NCBI GenBank assembly: GCA_965204525.1
Contig: OZ241994.1
Span: forward strand, 3,472,001-3,536,000
Direction: 5' to 3'
Source: Bin5 sp965204525
GTDB lineage: Bacteria > Chloroflexota > Anaerolineae > Caldilineales > Caldilineaceae
DNA: 64,000 bases
The notes beneath the pieces are model-generated. The model made no database searches, was not told the origin of the DNA, and was given only the letters and a program-made list of their open reading frames with translations. A program made the translations under genes and the position numbers. This document shows, piece after piece, positions 8,191 to 16,851 of this stretch. Numbering within the stretch: the stretch's first letter is position 1; each line of letters begins with the position of its first letter.

Positions 8191-8258
8191 ATGTCACATA
8201 CCCGTAGTTTCGTCTGCAAGTGAGGTTTGTCGTCAATCGGGAAGACCGTGATCAACAC
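8178..8258 (-). CDS. Candidate 26-residue ORF coupled to the HEPN gene
   Basis: A GTG at 8258 lies 8 bp after AGGAGG (complement of 8267-8272). It encodes a short peptide (LITVFPIDDKPH... ending CDICEN) whose TGA overlaps codons 4-5 of the HEPN gene, so it could couple translation. The strong ribosome binding site is the main evidence. It may instead be a decayed 3' extension or the true ribosome entry for the HEPN gene. Confidence 0.35.
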   Translation of the reverse strand: MLITVFPIDDKPHLQTKLRVCDICEN

Positions 8259-8285
8259 GCCAAGTACCTCCTCTTTCGCACCCAA

Positions 8286-11200
8286 TCATGACACGCCCTC
8301 CCTAACCGAAACATCCTCATCTATCCCCAATTCCGGCAGCCCCGCCACAATCTCCACCGTCTCCAGGCTCACGCTGATGACCTTGCCGATCAGGCGCACG
8401 ATATACTCTGGATCCTCGACGCGGTTGGGGTCGTTGACGATGCCGCTGAGTTTGTCGGTCTTGACACGGTACTGGTCGATCACCCATTCGAGCGCCGAGC
8501 GGTTGCCGAGGCGGTAGTTGAACGCTTCGCTGGGAATGCCGTCCAGGGTCAGGAAGCTGTTGTAGCGCAACTGCGTCTTGTCCTTGGAGAGGCGCATCTT
8601 TTCGACGCGCCAGTCGAGCGGCAAATCCGGCGTTTCGACCTGTGCCAGCGGATATACCGGCTGCTCCTCGTAGCCGACATGGATCTGGGCGAGGCGAGCG
8701 CCGGCCGCGGCAAAGGCGCGGAAGTCGGGGACGAAGGGGATGCGCGGGAGCTCGCGCTTGAGGTTGGCTTGGTAGCGCTCGCGGTAGCCGGGGTGGTGCA
8801 AGAGGCCGTAGACGTAGTGGAAGATGTCCCACTTTCTGATCGTGTCGTCGCCGTAGTGAACGCGGAACTGCGCCAGGGCCCAATCTGTAATGTTTTCGCG
8901 GCGGTTGCCGCCGTCCTCGTCGTAAAAGTAGCAAGGGAAGCATTGGGAATCGCCGGTAAGATGAAGATCCGGAATCTGCTTAGTCATAATGCATTGGAAC
9001 GGACTCTTGTTTCCGATTGCGGTGACGCAAATTGCCCTATTCTCACTTTCCGTTGATGGTGTGGGGAAAATGGAGGGAATCAAGTAGACCCTCTCATTCA
9101 TCATTCGGTCAAAGTAAAGGTTCGATTCGGCAAACGGGCGAAAGAGCGATGTCCTAACATTTTCTAGGGAAAATTCAGCGGTTTTCCCCTTCTTCAACGA
9201 CTGCTTTAACCCAGAACTCCAGCAGATTTTTGCCTCGTCGGAAACGACAAAATCATCAACGTTTACCCCTTGGTTCCTCTGGCTTCCCCATTTGAAAACC
9301 TGCTCGTTATACACGTCGATCATCCCACTCATGTTGTCAACAAGAGCGGGGCGGTTGAAGTTATATGCCCAAGCATCGCGATTGGTTTTGACACCATTAC
9401 TGAAAACCTTGAACAGCACCTCTGTCGGCTCGCCTTTTGTCGCCTTAGCCTCTCTGCTGCCCAGAGGGATAAAGGTCTCAAATTCGGCGTGGAGCCCTTC
9501 TGTTAGCCATGTGTGTCGTTTATCCGGCTTTACCGGCAGCCACTCGATAATTCCATAGTGTTGCTTTTCATCGAGAAAGCGGTACTTCTCTTCCTTGCGC
9601 CAAAATTCATCCACACGGGCATAGAAAATCCGGGGACCGGAATCTGAAATACCGTCCTTCTTTACCAAGAGATTGACGCTGACGCCCACCTGTATGCCGA
9701 AGACGTTGTGCGTTGTGCCTGATAGCTTGGGATTCTTCTTAACATTCCCGCCCAAATCGAGAACATAGATGGAGTCGAAATCATCAGCGAGATGTTTGCG
9801 CATCCCGTCAGATGCTACGCCATCGAGAAAGCCGTTGTTGGTCACAAAGGTGACAATGCCCTCCTTCCCGATGCGGTCCGCGGCCCAACGAATCGCCTTG
9901 ACGTAGGGATCGGCAAGCGCGTTCTTATTTGTCGCTTTAGAGTCCTTCGAATAAGTATCCCGAACCCGTTTGTCCATCGTCGGATACTTGCGGTTCTTGT
10001 TGTTGTCGTTCTCGTTGACTTGGCCGACGTTGTAGGGCGGATTGCCGATCACCACGAACATCGGTGTCTCCTTCTGGCTCTCCGCCCGCTGCGTGTTCTC
10101 CGGCGCAAACAGGGGCAGCTGCCGATCCTCGGCAAGGTCGAATGTGTCGACCAAGCAGATGCCCTCGAACGGTTCATAGACGCCGGTGGCGTCGAAGTAC
10201 TCGTGCTCGATATTCATGCTGGCGATGTAGTAGGGCAGCAGCATGACCTCGTTGCAGTGCAGCTCCGAACTGTACTTGCGCGCCAGCGCCGTGCGCGGGA
10301 TCTCGCGCATCATGCGCACGATGAAGTTGCCCGTGCCCACGAACGGGTCGATTATATGCACGCCCTCGTCCGCCAGCGACCGGCCAAACTCCCTCTCCAG
10401 GATCGCAGCCACACTCTTAACCATGAAGTCGACGATCGGCTGCGGCGTGTAGACGATGCCGTGCGTATCCGCCACCTTGACCGAAAAGCCCTGGAAAAAC
10501 TGCTCGTAGACCGTGTTGAGAAAGTGCTGCTTCTGCGAATAATCGTGGATCGTCGCGGCCGTGCGCTCGATGGCGAGATAAAAGCGGTCCAGGCTGCCCA
10601 GAAAATCAGCGCGGCTGAATGACTGCGACGTGAGCGCGTGGATCACGCCTTCAATCTCGCTGGCGATCACGTTGCGGTGCGTAAAGTCGGGGTTGTTGAA
10701 GACCGTGCGAAACAGGCGCTCGGTTAGCAGGTGCTGGATCAGCATCTCTTCGACCGCCTCCTCCGACAGATTCGGGTTGATCGACTGGCGGCACTTGTCC
10801 AGAAAACCGGTAAACGCCGTGGTGAACGCCCGATTGCTGCGCCGCTCCTGCTGGATCAGCTGCGCCAAGCCCTGGCCTATGTCGGCCACCCTGTCCTTGA
10901 ACTGGACTACCGCCTCCTCCCAGGCGGCGTACTCCTGCGGGCGATACCCGAAAAACGTCTGCAGCGTCTCGATCAGCTGCCCCGCGTCGGTCAGGTCGGC
11001 GTCGAGCATCATGCGCCCGTTCTGCCACAGGATGGCGCGCTGGGGCGTCTGGAAGAGGATGTTGTCGTCCGGGTAGCCGGCCGTGAACTTGCGATCGACC
11101 TCGGCGGGCAGGTCGTCGTCGATATCCTTGGCTTCCCAGTATCCGTGCGTGAGGCGGAAGTTGTCGATCAGCGCGCCGTCGACGACGATGCGCTTGGCAC

Positions 11201-11429
11201 GCCGCGTGCTGACGGCGTGTTCGGGCACGAGGGTCCAGCCGCACTGACGGGCGCAGTGTTCGAGGAGGGACTGGAAGGCGGCCCGCACCGCCGTTTCGTG
11301 GGTGATGCCGAGCTGGGCGAACTGGTCGAGGGCGGCGTAGTAGGATTTGACGGGTTTGTGGGTGGGTTTGATGTTGAGGGTGGGCACTTTGATTGGATTG
11401 GCGTTAGTTATGGTGGAGTAGACGTTCAA
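8286..11429 (-). CDS. Type ISP/IIG-like restriction-methylation protein without helicase
   Basis: 1047 residues. A possible PD-(D/E)XK nuclease lies near the N-terminus (D84/D89 and W-E99-A-K101). An N6-adenine methyltransferase follows, with SAM motif DPFVGTGNF (~361) and catalytic NPPY (~463). The C-terminal third is a specificity region ending in VYGLLHHPGYRERY, RIPFVPDF, LEWVIDQYRV and SGIVNDPN. The same arrangement of blocks occurs in the 1630-residue enzyme at 31710, which has a helicase in addition. Nuclease, methylase and specificity in one chain is type IIG-like. It should cut unmodified invading DNA and methylate host DNA. The gene heads a leftward group with the HEPN gene. Confidence 0.82.
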   Translation of the reverse strand: MNVYSTITNANPIKVPTLNIKPTHKPVKSYYAALDQFAQLGITHETAVRAAFQSLLEHCARQCGWTLVPEHAVSTRRAKRIVVDGALIDNFRLTHGYWEAKDIDDDLPAEVDRKFTAGYPDDNILFQTPQRAILWQNGRMMLDADLTDAGQLIETLQTFFGYRPQEYAAWEEAVVQFKDRVADIGQGLAQLIQQERRSNRAFTTAFTGFLDKCRQSINPNLSEEAVEEMLIQHLLTERLFRTVFNNPDFTHRNVIASEIEGVIHALTSQSFSRADFLGSLDRFYLAIERTAATIHDYSQKQHFLNTVYEQFFQGFSVKVADTHGIVYTPQPIVDFMVKSVAAILEREFGRSLADEGVHIIDPFVGTGNFIVRMMREIPRTALARKYSSELHCNEVMLLPYYIASMNIEHEYFDATGVYEPFEGICLVDTFDLAEDRQLPLFAPENTQRAESQKETPMFVVIGNPPYNVGQVNENDNNKNRKYPTMDKRVRDTYSKDSKATNKNALADPYVKAIRWAADRIGKEGIVTFVTNNGFLDGVASDGMRKHLADDFDSIYVLDLGGNVKKNPKLSGTTHNVFGIQVGVSVNLLVKKDGISDSGPRIFYARVDEFWRKEEKYRFLDEKQHYGIIEWLPVKPDKRHTWLTEGLHAEFETFIPLGSREAKATKGEPTEVLFKVFSNGVKTNRDAWAYNFNRPALVDNMSGMIDVYNEQVFKWGSQRNQGVNVDDFVVSDEAKICWSSGLKQSLKKGKTAEFSLENVRTSLFRPFAESNLYFDRMMNERVYLIPSIFPTPSTESENRAICVTAIGNKSPFQCIMTKQIPDLHLTGDSQCFPCYFYDEDGGNRRENITDWALAQFRVHYGDDTIRKWDIFHYVYGLLHHPGYRERYQANLKRELPRIPFVPDFRAFAAAGARLAQIHVGYEEQPVYPLAQVETPDLPLDWRVEKMRLSKDKTQLRYNSFLTLDGIPSEAFNYRLGNRSALEWVIDQYRVKTDKLSGIVNDPNRVEDPEYIVRLIGKVISVSLETVEIVAGLPELGIDEDVSVREGVS

Positions 11430-11473
11430 CTATAATACTACATTGCCTAATCGCGGGTTGATAAATCCACAAA

Positions 11474-11501
11474 TTGACATTCGGTTTGGTATCCTTATAA
11501 T
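11474..11501 (+). promoter_or_regulatory. Consensus sigma70 promoter
   Basis: TTGACA (11474-11479), 16-bp spacer, TATAAT (11496-11501): both hexamers match consensus exactly. It lies 43 bp before the start of the three-gene operon at 11544 and points into it. Confidence 0.75.
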
Positions 11502-11543
11502 GGCTTCACCTTCAACCGAAGATTTGATTCAATTGGAGTTGGA

Positions 11544-12191
11544 ATGAATGACCTGAAACTATGGCTTCATGCAGTAGGCGTTTCTATCGTAGCACGAGAG
11601 CCAGCTCTGCCGCTTATAACCCACGACTTCCTTGTCAAGAGAAACATTGTACCTAAAGAGTGGAAGCCGCTTATAAGCAATAACATTTCAAATGTTGCCA
11701 GTTCGATCGCCTATGACAACCAGGTCAACATCGACTTGGATCGAAGTAGAATCACTTTTTCTCAGATTTGTGCATCAGGTATTGAGTTTGAACCAGCAAT
11801 ATTCGATCTGGCAGCTACATATCTAAGGAGAACTCGTAATGTTCCTTACCACAGCATTGGTCTGAGATGGGAAATCCTGACCTACTTTGACAATCCTCAG
11901 GAATGGCTTCACAAACATTTCAGCCATCCCGACAGGATCCTGCCGGACAACTACTACCTGGAACCACGATATATCGTTATCGATGATGACTACGATTTGC
12001 AGATCTCTTTTCATGTTGTGGATATTACGCCTTCCGGTCAAGATCAGCCTTTAGAGGCTATAGCAATCCAGGCAACCATTGAGGTTGCCGATTTATCAGA
12101 CGCAAATCGTCTGATAAGACTCACGAATCAGTGGCGTCGGTTTCGGGACTGGATTCAAGAGTCAGTAACAACGATTCTAGAGAGCGCATGA
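11544..12191 (+). CDS. Unknown protein, first gene of a three-gene operon
   Basis: 215 residues, no signal peptide or membrane segment. Blocks such as IGLRWEILTYFDNPQEWL and a C-terminal long helix (RLIRLTNQWRRFRDWIQESV) recall, weakly, the TIGR04255 family, but I cannot assign it. The consensus promoter upstream and the ATGA overlap with the next gene show a translated, coupled gene. AT content is higher than in housekeeping genes nearby, in keeping with an acquired island. Confidence 0.6.
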   Translation: MNDLKLWLHAVGVSIVAREPALPLITHDFLVKRNIVPKEWKPLISNNISNVASSIAYDNQVNIDLDRSRITFSQICASGIEFEPAIFDLAATYLRRTRNVPYHSIGLRWEILTYFDNPQEWLHKHFSHPDRILPDNYYLEPRYIVIDDDYDLQISFHVVDITPSGQDQPLEAIAIQATIEVADLSDANRLIRLTNQWRRFRDWIQESVTTILESA

Positions 12192-12739
12192 TGGTGCCAG
12201 AGAGAGCAAGTGCTGTTCAATTCGAATATAGAATAGAACCCAAAGTCTATACTCAAGATGAGTGGAAATGGCCTGCGAACACTCCCTACCCTACTCAGGA
12301 AGAGACGCTTCTGGCATGGCTACGTTCCAACGATCTACACAATGAAGCTAACGCTATTGATGACATCATATCATTGACCTCAATTGACGAAGACGAACCA
12401 TCCATGGATGCGGAGTCGCTATACTCTTTTGCCGATTTTCTCATTCAGGAGAAACAGTTCCCAGCCTCACACATAAACTATGATGCCAATGGTTGGTTTG
12501 GGATGGAATGGGATGTCCCTTTTCGACAGGACTCAGGTATGGATGACGACCATCTTTGGGGCAGGAGTGGAGGGACATTGTGGTTGGTCTTCAGGCCCGA
12601 CGGGTCTGTTATATCGGTTGGGTTATCCAAGTCATATTCGGAAGAAGGGGAACGTCACGAACTCAATGAAATTGTGACCGCGGATAAAGTCACAGAAACG
12701 GTTCATTTTTTCCTGCGGCGACTGTGTTCCAATGAGTAG
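12188..12739 (+). CDS. Unknown protein, second gene of the three-gene operon
   Basis: The start is ATG 12188, overlapping the previous stop as ATGA; the frame is open further upstream but that part lies inside gene 1. About 183 residues: an acidic helical middle (LLAWLRSNDLHNEANAID) and a beta-rich C-terminal half with NGWFGMEWDV and GTLWLVFRPDGSVISVGLS. The last part looks like a small sandwich found in uncharacterised proteins that sit beside the third gene's family. Function unknown. Confidence 0.6.
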   Translation: MMVPERASAVQFEYRIEPKVYTQDEWKWPANTPYPTQEETLLAWLRSNDLHNEANAIDDIISLTSIDEDEPSMDAESLYSFADFLIQEKQFPASHINYDANGWFGMEWDVPFRQDSGMDDDHLWGRSGGTLWLVFRPDGSVISVGLSKSYSEEGERHELNEIVTADKVTETVHFFLRRLCSNE

Positions 12740-13010
12740 TCCAATTCCATATGGTTGTAGACTCCCTGGAGACAACCATGTTGTACGGTACTGTTCTCCT
12801 TCTCGTTACGACGACAGAGCAAGACGTCCGGAGCTGGTGACGTTTCAACTGAGACCAAGTGAAAGCTATTGGTCGGTGTATCGACTGGAATTCTTCGAAG
12901 CAGAACGCCACGCTGCTCTTTTCAGTTCACCCCTCACACACCACCCTATCGCAGTCCGCATCCCGCATAATTCCATGCGCCAGATGGTCCCGCTCCTCGT
13001 GGGCTACTGA
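12732..13010 (+). CDS. Unknown protein, third gene of the operon, possibly truncated
   Basis: Begins at ATG 12732, overlapping gene 2 by 8 bp. 92 residues with HVVRYCSPSR, VTFQLRPSESYWSVYRLEFF, a pattern I associate with uncharacterised small proteins ('F-R-L-R-P-x-E-x-x-L-S-V-x-W-L-E-F-F') found in such operons. After ~residue 68 the sequence loses that character (SSPLTHHPIAVRIPHN), so the 3' end may be rearranged. Confidence 0.5.
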   Translation: MSSPIPYGCRLPGDNHVVRYCSPSRYDDRARRPELVTFQLRPSESYWSVYRLEFFEAERHAALFSSPLTHHPIAVRIPHNSMRQMVPLLVGY

Positions 13011-13023
13011 CCTGCCCCCGCGG

Positions 13024-13266
13024 ATGGACGATGCGTTGTTCTGGCATGAGTATGAGGCGCGGGTACGTAACCTGGAAAAGCTCAACGCCGCGGTCGACAA
13101 GCTGGTGGAAAATATGGAGGCCGCGCATATTGAGAATATATCCCAGGAAAAGGCGCTGATGAGGCTCGGCCAGAACATGAACCTTCTCTCCAGAGCTATG
13201 CGGATGGAAGAACGGTTGCTGCGCCTCGGCACAAGAGAGTTGTGTCCGTTTTGCCGAGAGAGATGA
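13024..13266 (+). CDS. Small helical coiled-coil protein, unknown
   Basis: 80 residues, almost all helix with heptad-like spacing (VRNLEKLNAAVDKLVENMEA and LMRLGQNMNLLSRAMRMEER), ending with C-P-F-C. No ribosome binding site is visible before ATG 13024, and the start lies just after the likely truncation of the previous gene, so it may be the 3' remnant of a longer gene. Confidence 0.4.
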   Translation: MDDALFWHEYEARVRNLEKLNAAVDKLVENMEAAHIENISQEKALMRLGQNMNLLSRAMRMEERLLRLGTRELCPFCRER

Positions 13267-13268
13267 CG

Positions 13269-13415
13269 TCAGGGTTGAGGGCCGGGACCGACGATGCGCG
13301 CGGTCGGGCGTTCCACGAGCGCGGCAATGAACGCGAACGACTGGTCGAGGGTGGATGGGGGGTCAAAGAGTCGCGGGTTGGTTACCACGCGCAGGAAGCA
13401 GCATCCCTGGTCACC
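13269..13415 (-). pseudogene. vapC toxin remnant (3' half only)
   Basis: Minus-strand frame encodes FLRVVTNPRLFDPPSTLDQS and a final IVGPGPQP*, the C-terminal half of a PIN-domain VapC. The N-terminal half with the first catalytic Asp is absent; the antitoxin gene runs straight into the middle of the toxin. The toxin has therefore lost its active site by deletion. Confidence 0.65.
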
Positions 13416-13668
13416 GGCGCCCGTGCCCGAACCGGACCTCGTCATCCTGTGCGTCGAGCGCCCTCGGCCGGTCGAGATCGACGCCCGGGCGGGCATGGAC
13501 CCCGCGCACGGTCACCAACCGGAACGGCGGCGGCTCCGCCGGCTCGCGACGCTTCAGCGCGTCATCCAACGTTTTGGCAATAAAGGCGCTGACGCTGATG
13601 CCGCGGGCTTTGGCTGCGCGACGCACCTGCTTTGCGAGCTGGTCGACAAGGGAGATGGTAGTTCTCAT
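13411..13668 (-). CDS. VapB-like ribbon-helix-helix antitoxin
   Basis: 85 residues opening with MRTTISLVDQLAKQVRRAAK, a CopG/RHH DNA-binding domain, followed by the typical VapB tail PFRLVTVRGVHARPGVDLDR. The last ~15 codons (FGHGRR) are probably altered by the deletion that removed the 5' half of the partner toxin. It may still act as a repressor or as an antidote to related VapCs. Confidence 0.72.
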   Translation of the reverse strand: MRTTISLVDQLAKQVRRAAKARGISVSAFIAKTLDDALKRREPAEPPPFRLVTVRGVHARPGVDLDRPRALDAQDDEVRFGHGRR

Positions 13669-13998
13669 GGTGCATCAGCATAACGTATCTTCATCGCTGC
13701 ATCAATACTGTCAGGACACCATAGCCGCCGGCGCCCGCCGGCCGAAAATCCATACGCTGTGGCGGCTTAGTCCGAAACCCATACTCTTGACACCCTGGGA
13801 CCCACCCCCGTCCTGCCCACGCAGCCCCGACTCCTGAATAACTTCCTTCCTCCGGAATCTTGACCACTCCTTACATTTTCCCGTATAATCCAACCCATTC
13901 CCTTCTTCAATTCCCTTAGCGACAGCCTAGGCTCCTGCCCGGCGGCCCCGCTGAATACCTAGCGCAAAACACTGCCGTTCAGACAGAGGAACAATCCC
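13669..13998. other. 330-bp intergenic region before the PhyH gene
   Basis: No gene seen. It holds the promoter-like pair at 13860-13889 and otherwise ordinary sequence. Confidence 0.5.
13860..13889 (+). promoter_or_regulatory. Sigma70-like promoter for the PhyH gene
   Basis: TTGACC (13860-13865), 18-bp spacer, TATAAT (13884-13889), 110 bp before the start at 13999 and pointing towards it. One mismatch from consensus at -35, none at -10. Confidence 0.6.
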
Positions 13999-14922
13999 AT
14001 GACACTGACAGCCACGTTCGAGCCCCCTGCACAGACGGTGACGCGGCCCGAAGTCACCGCTGAACACGCCGCCTCCTTCCGTGAAAACGGTTTCCTGGCG
14101 CTGCCGGACGCGCTGACGCCCGATGAAGTACAGGCACTGCGCGACGAAACTGTGCACATCTGCCGCGGTGAAATGGGCCAGGTCAACGGCCTGCCGCCCG
14201 TCGGCCCCGACGACAGCGACGACGAAGTGATCCAGCGCACGCTCTGCGTCCATTTCCCGCACAAACTCTCGCAGCTGATGTTCGACACGCTCGCGCATCC
14301 GTCGATCTGTGATGTGCTGACGCGGGTGATCGGCCCCAACGTCAAGAGCATGCAGTCGATGCTCTTTATCAAGTCGGCCGGCAAGCCGGGCCAGGCCTGG
14401 CACCAGGACGAAGCCTTCATCCCCACGCGCGACTGCTCCCTGAACGCCGCCTGGATCGCGCTCGATGACGCCACCGTCGAGAACGGCTGCCTCTGGGTCA
14501 TTCCCGGCTCGCACGCGCATCGCCTGATCTGGCCCGCCAAGGAGCACGACGACGAGCGCTTCGACTGCGTGGTGGAGGCGTTCGATTTCCCCTACACCGA
14601 CGACGACGCCGTGCCGGTCGAGGTGACCGCCGGCAGCATCGTCTTCTTCAACGGCTATCTGCTGCACCGCTCCCTGCCCAACCGGGCCGCCGGCGGATTC
14701 CGCCGCTCGCTGGTCAACCACTACATGAGCGCCGAATCGCTGCTGCCCTGGCGCTATCCGGGCAATGCCGATCTGGGCGTAGCCAGTTTCGACTTCCGCG
14801 ACATCGTCATGATCGCAGGGCGCGACCCCTATGCCTGGAAGGGCACGGAGGATCTGTCCTTCTCGCACATCCGCCCGGACCGGGAAGGCGGCTGCCAGTG
14901 GCCGACGCGAGAGGAAGAGTAG
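13999..14922 (+). CDS. Phytanoyl-CoA dioxygenase (PhyH) family protein
   Basis: 307 residues, normal for PhyH. The iron-binding triad is visible: H135-x-D137 in WHQDEAF and the distal His at 223 in GYLLHRSLPN; the 2-oxoglutarate-binding Arg lies in FRRSLVNHY. The block ENGCLWVIPGSHAHRLIW is characteristic. It should hydroxylate a small organic substrate using Fe(II), O2 and 2-oxoglutarate; the substrate cannot be told. It sits alone between accessory genes with its own promoter. Confidence 0.88.
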   Translation: MTLTATFEPPAQTVTRPEVTAEHAASFRENGFLALPDALTPDEVQALRDETVHICRGEMGQVNGLPPVGPDDSDDEVIQRTLCVHFPHKLSQLMFDTLAHPSICDVLTRVIGPNVKSMQSMLFIKSAGKPGQAWHQDEAFIPTRDCSLNAAWIALDDATVENGCLWVIPGSHAHRLIWPAKEHDDERFDCVVEAFDFPYTDDDAVPVEVTAGSIVFFNGYLLHRSLPNRAAGGFRRSLVNHYMSAESLLPWRYPGNADLGVASFDFRDIVMIAGRDPYAWKGTEDLSFSHIRPDREGGCQWPTREEE

Positions 14923-14981
14923 TTGATAGCGCGCGATAATGGGATGCGCATACTGAGGCAGAGGGACGAGAGGTTTCAGGC

Positions 14982-15170
14982 ATGAAATTTACTGCTGTTT
15001 TCAAGAAAGTGCCCGAGGGCTACATCGGGTTCGTTGAAGAACTGCCCGGAGCAAACACGCAAGGGGAAACCCTTGAAGAGGCCAAAGCAAATCTGCAAGA
15101 GGCGATTGCGATGATCATGGAGGCAAATCGCGCCATGGCATCTGAACAGGTTCTCTGCATCAAAAAATAG
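14982..15170 (+). CDS. HicB-like antitoxin domain, no HicA partner
   Basis: 62 residues: MKFTAVFKKVPEGYIGFVEE, then LPGANTQGETLEEAKANLQE, the partial-RNaseH fold of HicB. A HicA toxin normally lies next to it; the 70 bp between its stop and the IS66 element, and the PhyH gene on the other side, leave no room. There is no DNA-binding extension. Orphan HicB proteins are common, so this may be functional on its own or a relic. Confidence 0.7.
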   Translation: MKFTAVFKKVPEGYIGFVEELPGANTQGETLEEAKANLQEAIAMIMEANRAMASEQVLCIKK

Positions 15171-15240
15171 ATCGGCGGGATCGATCAGTTCATCTCGTCA
15201 ACGACTAGCTAGCTCAACCTTCTTTTCACAAACATTTAAG

Positions 15241-16832
15241 GTAACTACTCAGCCTGAAGTAAAGCAGGGCTGAAGGGATGGCCAAGAAAGGCATTGTAGA
15301 TGGCATCAATGGCATTGAGGCCGTGTTTGCGAGCAGTAGAGATATAGGAGCGGATGGCACAGAAGATTTGGACACCCTGATGTGTACGGAAGGAGCCGGA
15401 GACCTTCTGTTGGACTTTGATCATGCGCACATCGCGTTCGACCAGGTTGTTATCAAAGGGGATGCGGAAATCATACATGAAGGCTAAGACGCCGGCCTTA
15501 TGTTTGTGCAAGCGGTCAAGCAGGTTTTTGGGCGGTGACTGTTTGGGCCGGCCGCTGGCTCTGGGTCCTGTTTTGGCTGCGGGTGGGTTGGCGGCAAAGC
15601 CTGCGGCGATGAGCGCATCGTACGCGGTCTCGTAGAAGGCCAAGCGGTCTGGAGGCAGGGCGGTGAGCCATTCAGAGGACGATTCGATTTCGGCTTTGAT
15701 GGTGAGCAGCAAGGCGGCCATCTTTTCAGCCCAAGTCTGGCCGTATTGTTCACAAACAAAGCAGAGTTCGCGCAGATGATGAACGTTGCAGAAAGCGTGT
15801 TGACAGTCGGGAAACTTGAGGTAGGAGGCCCAGTGGTCATGCAGAGCAACGCCCTTGTAGTGGGGCAGGATGCCTCCGACTCGCATGCCGAGATGGCCGC
15901 GTTTGGCATGGACGTGGTAATGGGTCAGTTTTTCTGTGCTGGCCACGTGCAGCCACTGCAACCGCTCTACGACCCGCAAACCACTCTCATCGAAATGGAC
16001 GACAGGGGCGGCGACGAGTTGTTGACGGATGCGTTCCAGGGTTGGGTGGATTCGCCTGGCGAGTTGACCGGTGGCTGCGAGCACGACCGCCTGCGAGGGT
16101 GCATGTCCGTAGAGCGCAGTCAGCAACTCGGTGATACGTGCCAGGGGAATGAACTGTTGGCCGTAAAGGTAGCAGGCAAGCGCCTTCAGACGCGGGCCAT
16201 ACTGGGTCGGTTGGGTCACATGCGAGGGAAACGCGCCCTTCACGCACGCACCACAGCCAGGGCACTGCTTGACCTCCGCCTGATGCTCTGTCACTTCAAT
16301 GCGAGCTGGCGGTATGTCGAATACCTGCCGTCTTACATGCCGCTTGGCAGCCACTGCCTCCAACTCTGTCTGGCAGTGCGGGCATGCATTGTGCCCATGA
16401 AGAATGACATGGTCCGGTTCCGCCACTTGCATCAAGGTTCGTCCCTTGCGCCCACGTTGCCCCCCACGAGGCCGCTGACCAGAGCGGCGCAGACTCTTGC
16501 GTTTGCCTTTCTTCAGACCATCGCTGCTCGGTGGCTTGCTGCTGTTGTGACTGTCTTTCGCCTGTTGACCCTGCAACTCCAGAATCAACGCCTGCTGCGC
16601 AGCCATCTGCTCCTGCAGCTCTTGGATCAATGCTTGTTGCCCAAAAACTTGCTGGCGCAACGTCTCAATCATCGAAAGACTCTCTTGATACAACTGCTCA
16701 AGATGCTCTCGCCCTGTTTCCGTGGCTTCGCTCATATTCCCTACTCTATCGCAGCCAACTTGAGATTCGCAATCGCTTTCTGTTCGCCTTACGCTTGCTC
16801 TCGTTCCTTTTATCCTTAGCCTGAGTAGTTAC
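15241..16832 (-). mobile_element. IS66-family element, copy 2, intact
   Basis: 1592 bp with terminal repeats GTAACTACTCAGCCTGAAG (left) and GTAACTACTCAGGCTAAGG (right, inverted), and a perfect 8-bp target duplication CATTTAAG (15233-15240 and 16833-16840). It lies in the 5' leader of the sugar ABC operon with its transposase pointing away. The duplicated AAG forms the first half of that operon's AAGGAG ribosome binding site, so translation was kept while the native promoter was pushed 1.6 kb away. Confidence 0.94.
15245..16735 (-). CDS. IS66-family transposase (copy 2)
   Basis: 496 residues with the same layout as copy 1: Gln-rich coiled coil, C-P-H-C and C-P-G-C-G zinc-binding region, VHFDESGLRV, and NNLVERDVRMIKVQQKVSG. 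Frame and both element ends are intact, so this copy may still be mobile. It differs from copy 1 at many positions, so the two are separate arrivals of related elements rather than a recent duplication. Confidence 0.93.
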   Translation of the reverse strand: MSEATETGREHLEQLYQESLSMIETLRQQVFGQQALIQELQEQMAAQQALILELQGQQAKDSHNSSKPPSSDGLKKGKRKSLRRSGQRPRGGQRGRKGRTLMQVAEPDHVILHGHNACPHCQTELEAVAAKRHVRRQVFDIPPARIEVTEHQAEVKQCPGCGACVKGAFPSHVTQPTQYGPRLKALACYLYGQQFIPLARITELLTALYGHAPSQAVVLAATGQLARRIHPTLERIRQQLVAAPVVHFDESGLRVVERLQWLHVASTEKLTHYHVHAKRGHLGMRVGGILPHYKGVALHDHWASYLKFPDCQHAFCNVHHLRELCFVCEQYGQTWAEKMAALLLTIKAEIESSSEWLTALPPDRLAFYETAYDALIAAGFAANPPAAKTGPRASGRPKQSPPKNLLDRLHKHKAGVLAFMYDFRIPFDNNLVERDVRMIKVQQKVSGSFRTHQGVQIFCAIRSYISTARKHGLNAIDAIYNAFLGHPFSPALLQAE

Positions 16833-16837
16833 CATTT

Positions 16838-16843
16838 AAGGAG
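16838..16843 (+). promoter_or_regulatory. Ribosome binding site rebuilt by IS66 target duplication
   Basis: AAGGAG, 8 bp before ATG 16852. Bases 16838-16840 belong to the 8-bp target duplication; the insertion point is inside the site, but duplication left it whole. Confidence 0.85.
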
Positions 16844-16851
16844 CATAATCA

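Noticed and set aside
9792..11435. Two plus-strand ORFs (276 and 234 codons)
   Set aside because: They lie opposite the restriction-methylation gene, whose DPFVGTGNF and NPPY motifs are clear.
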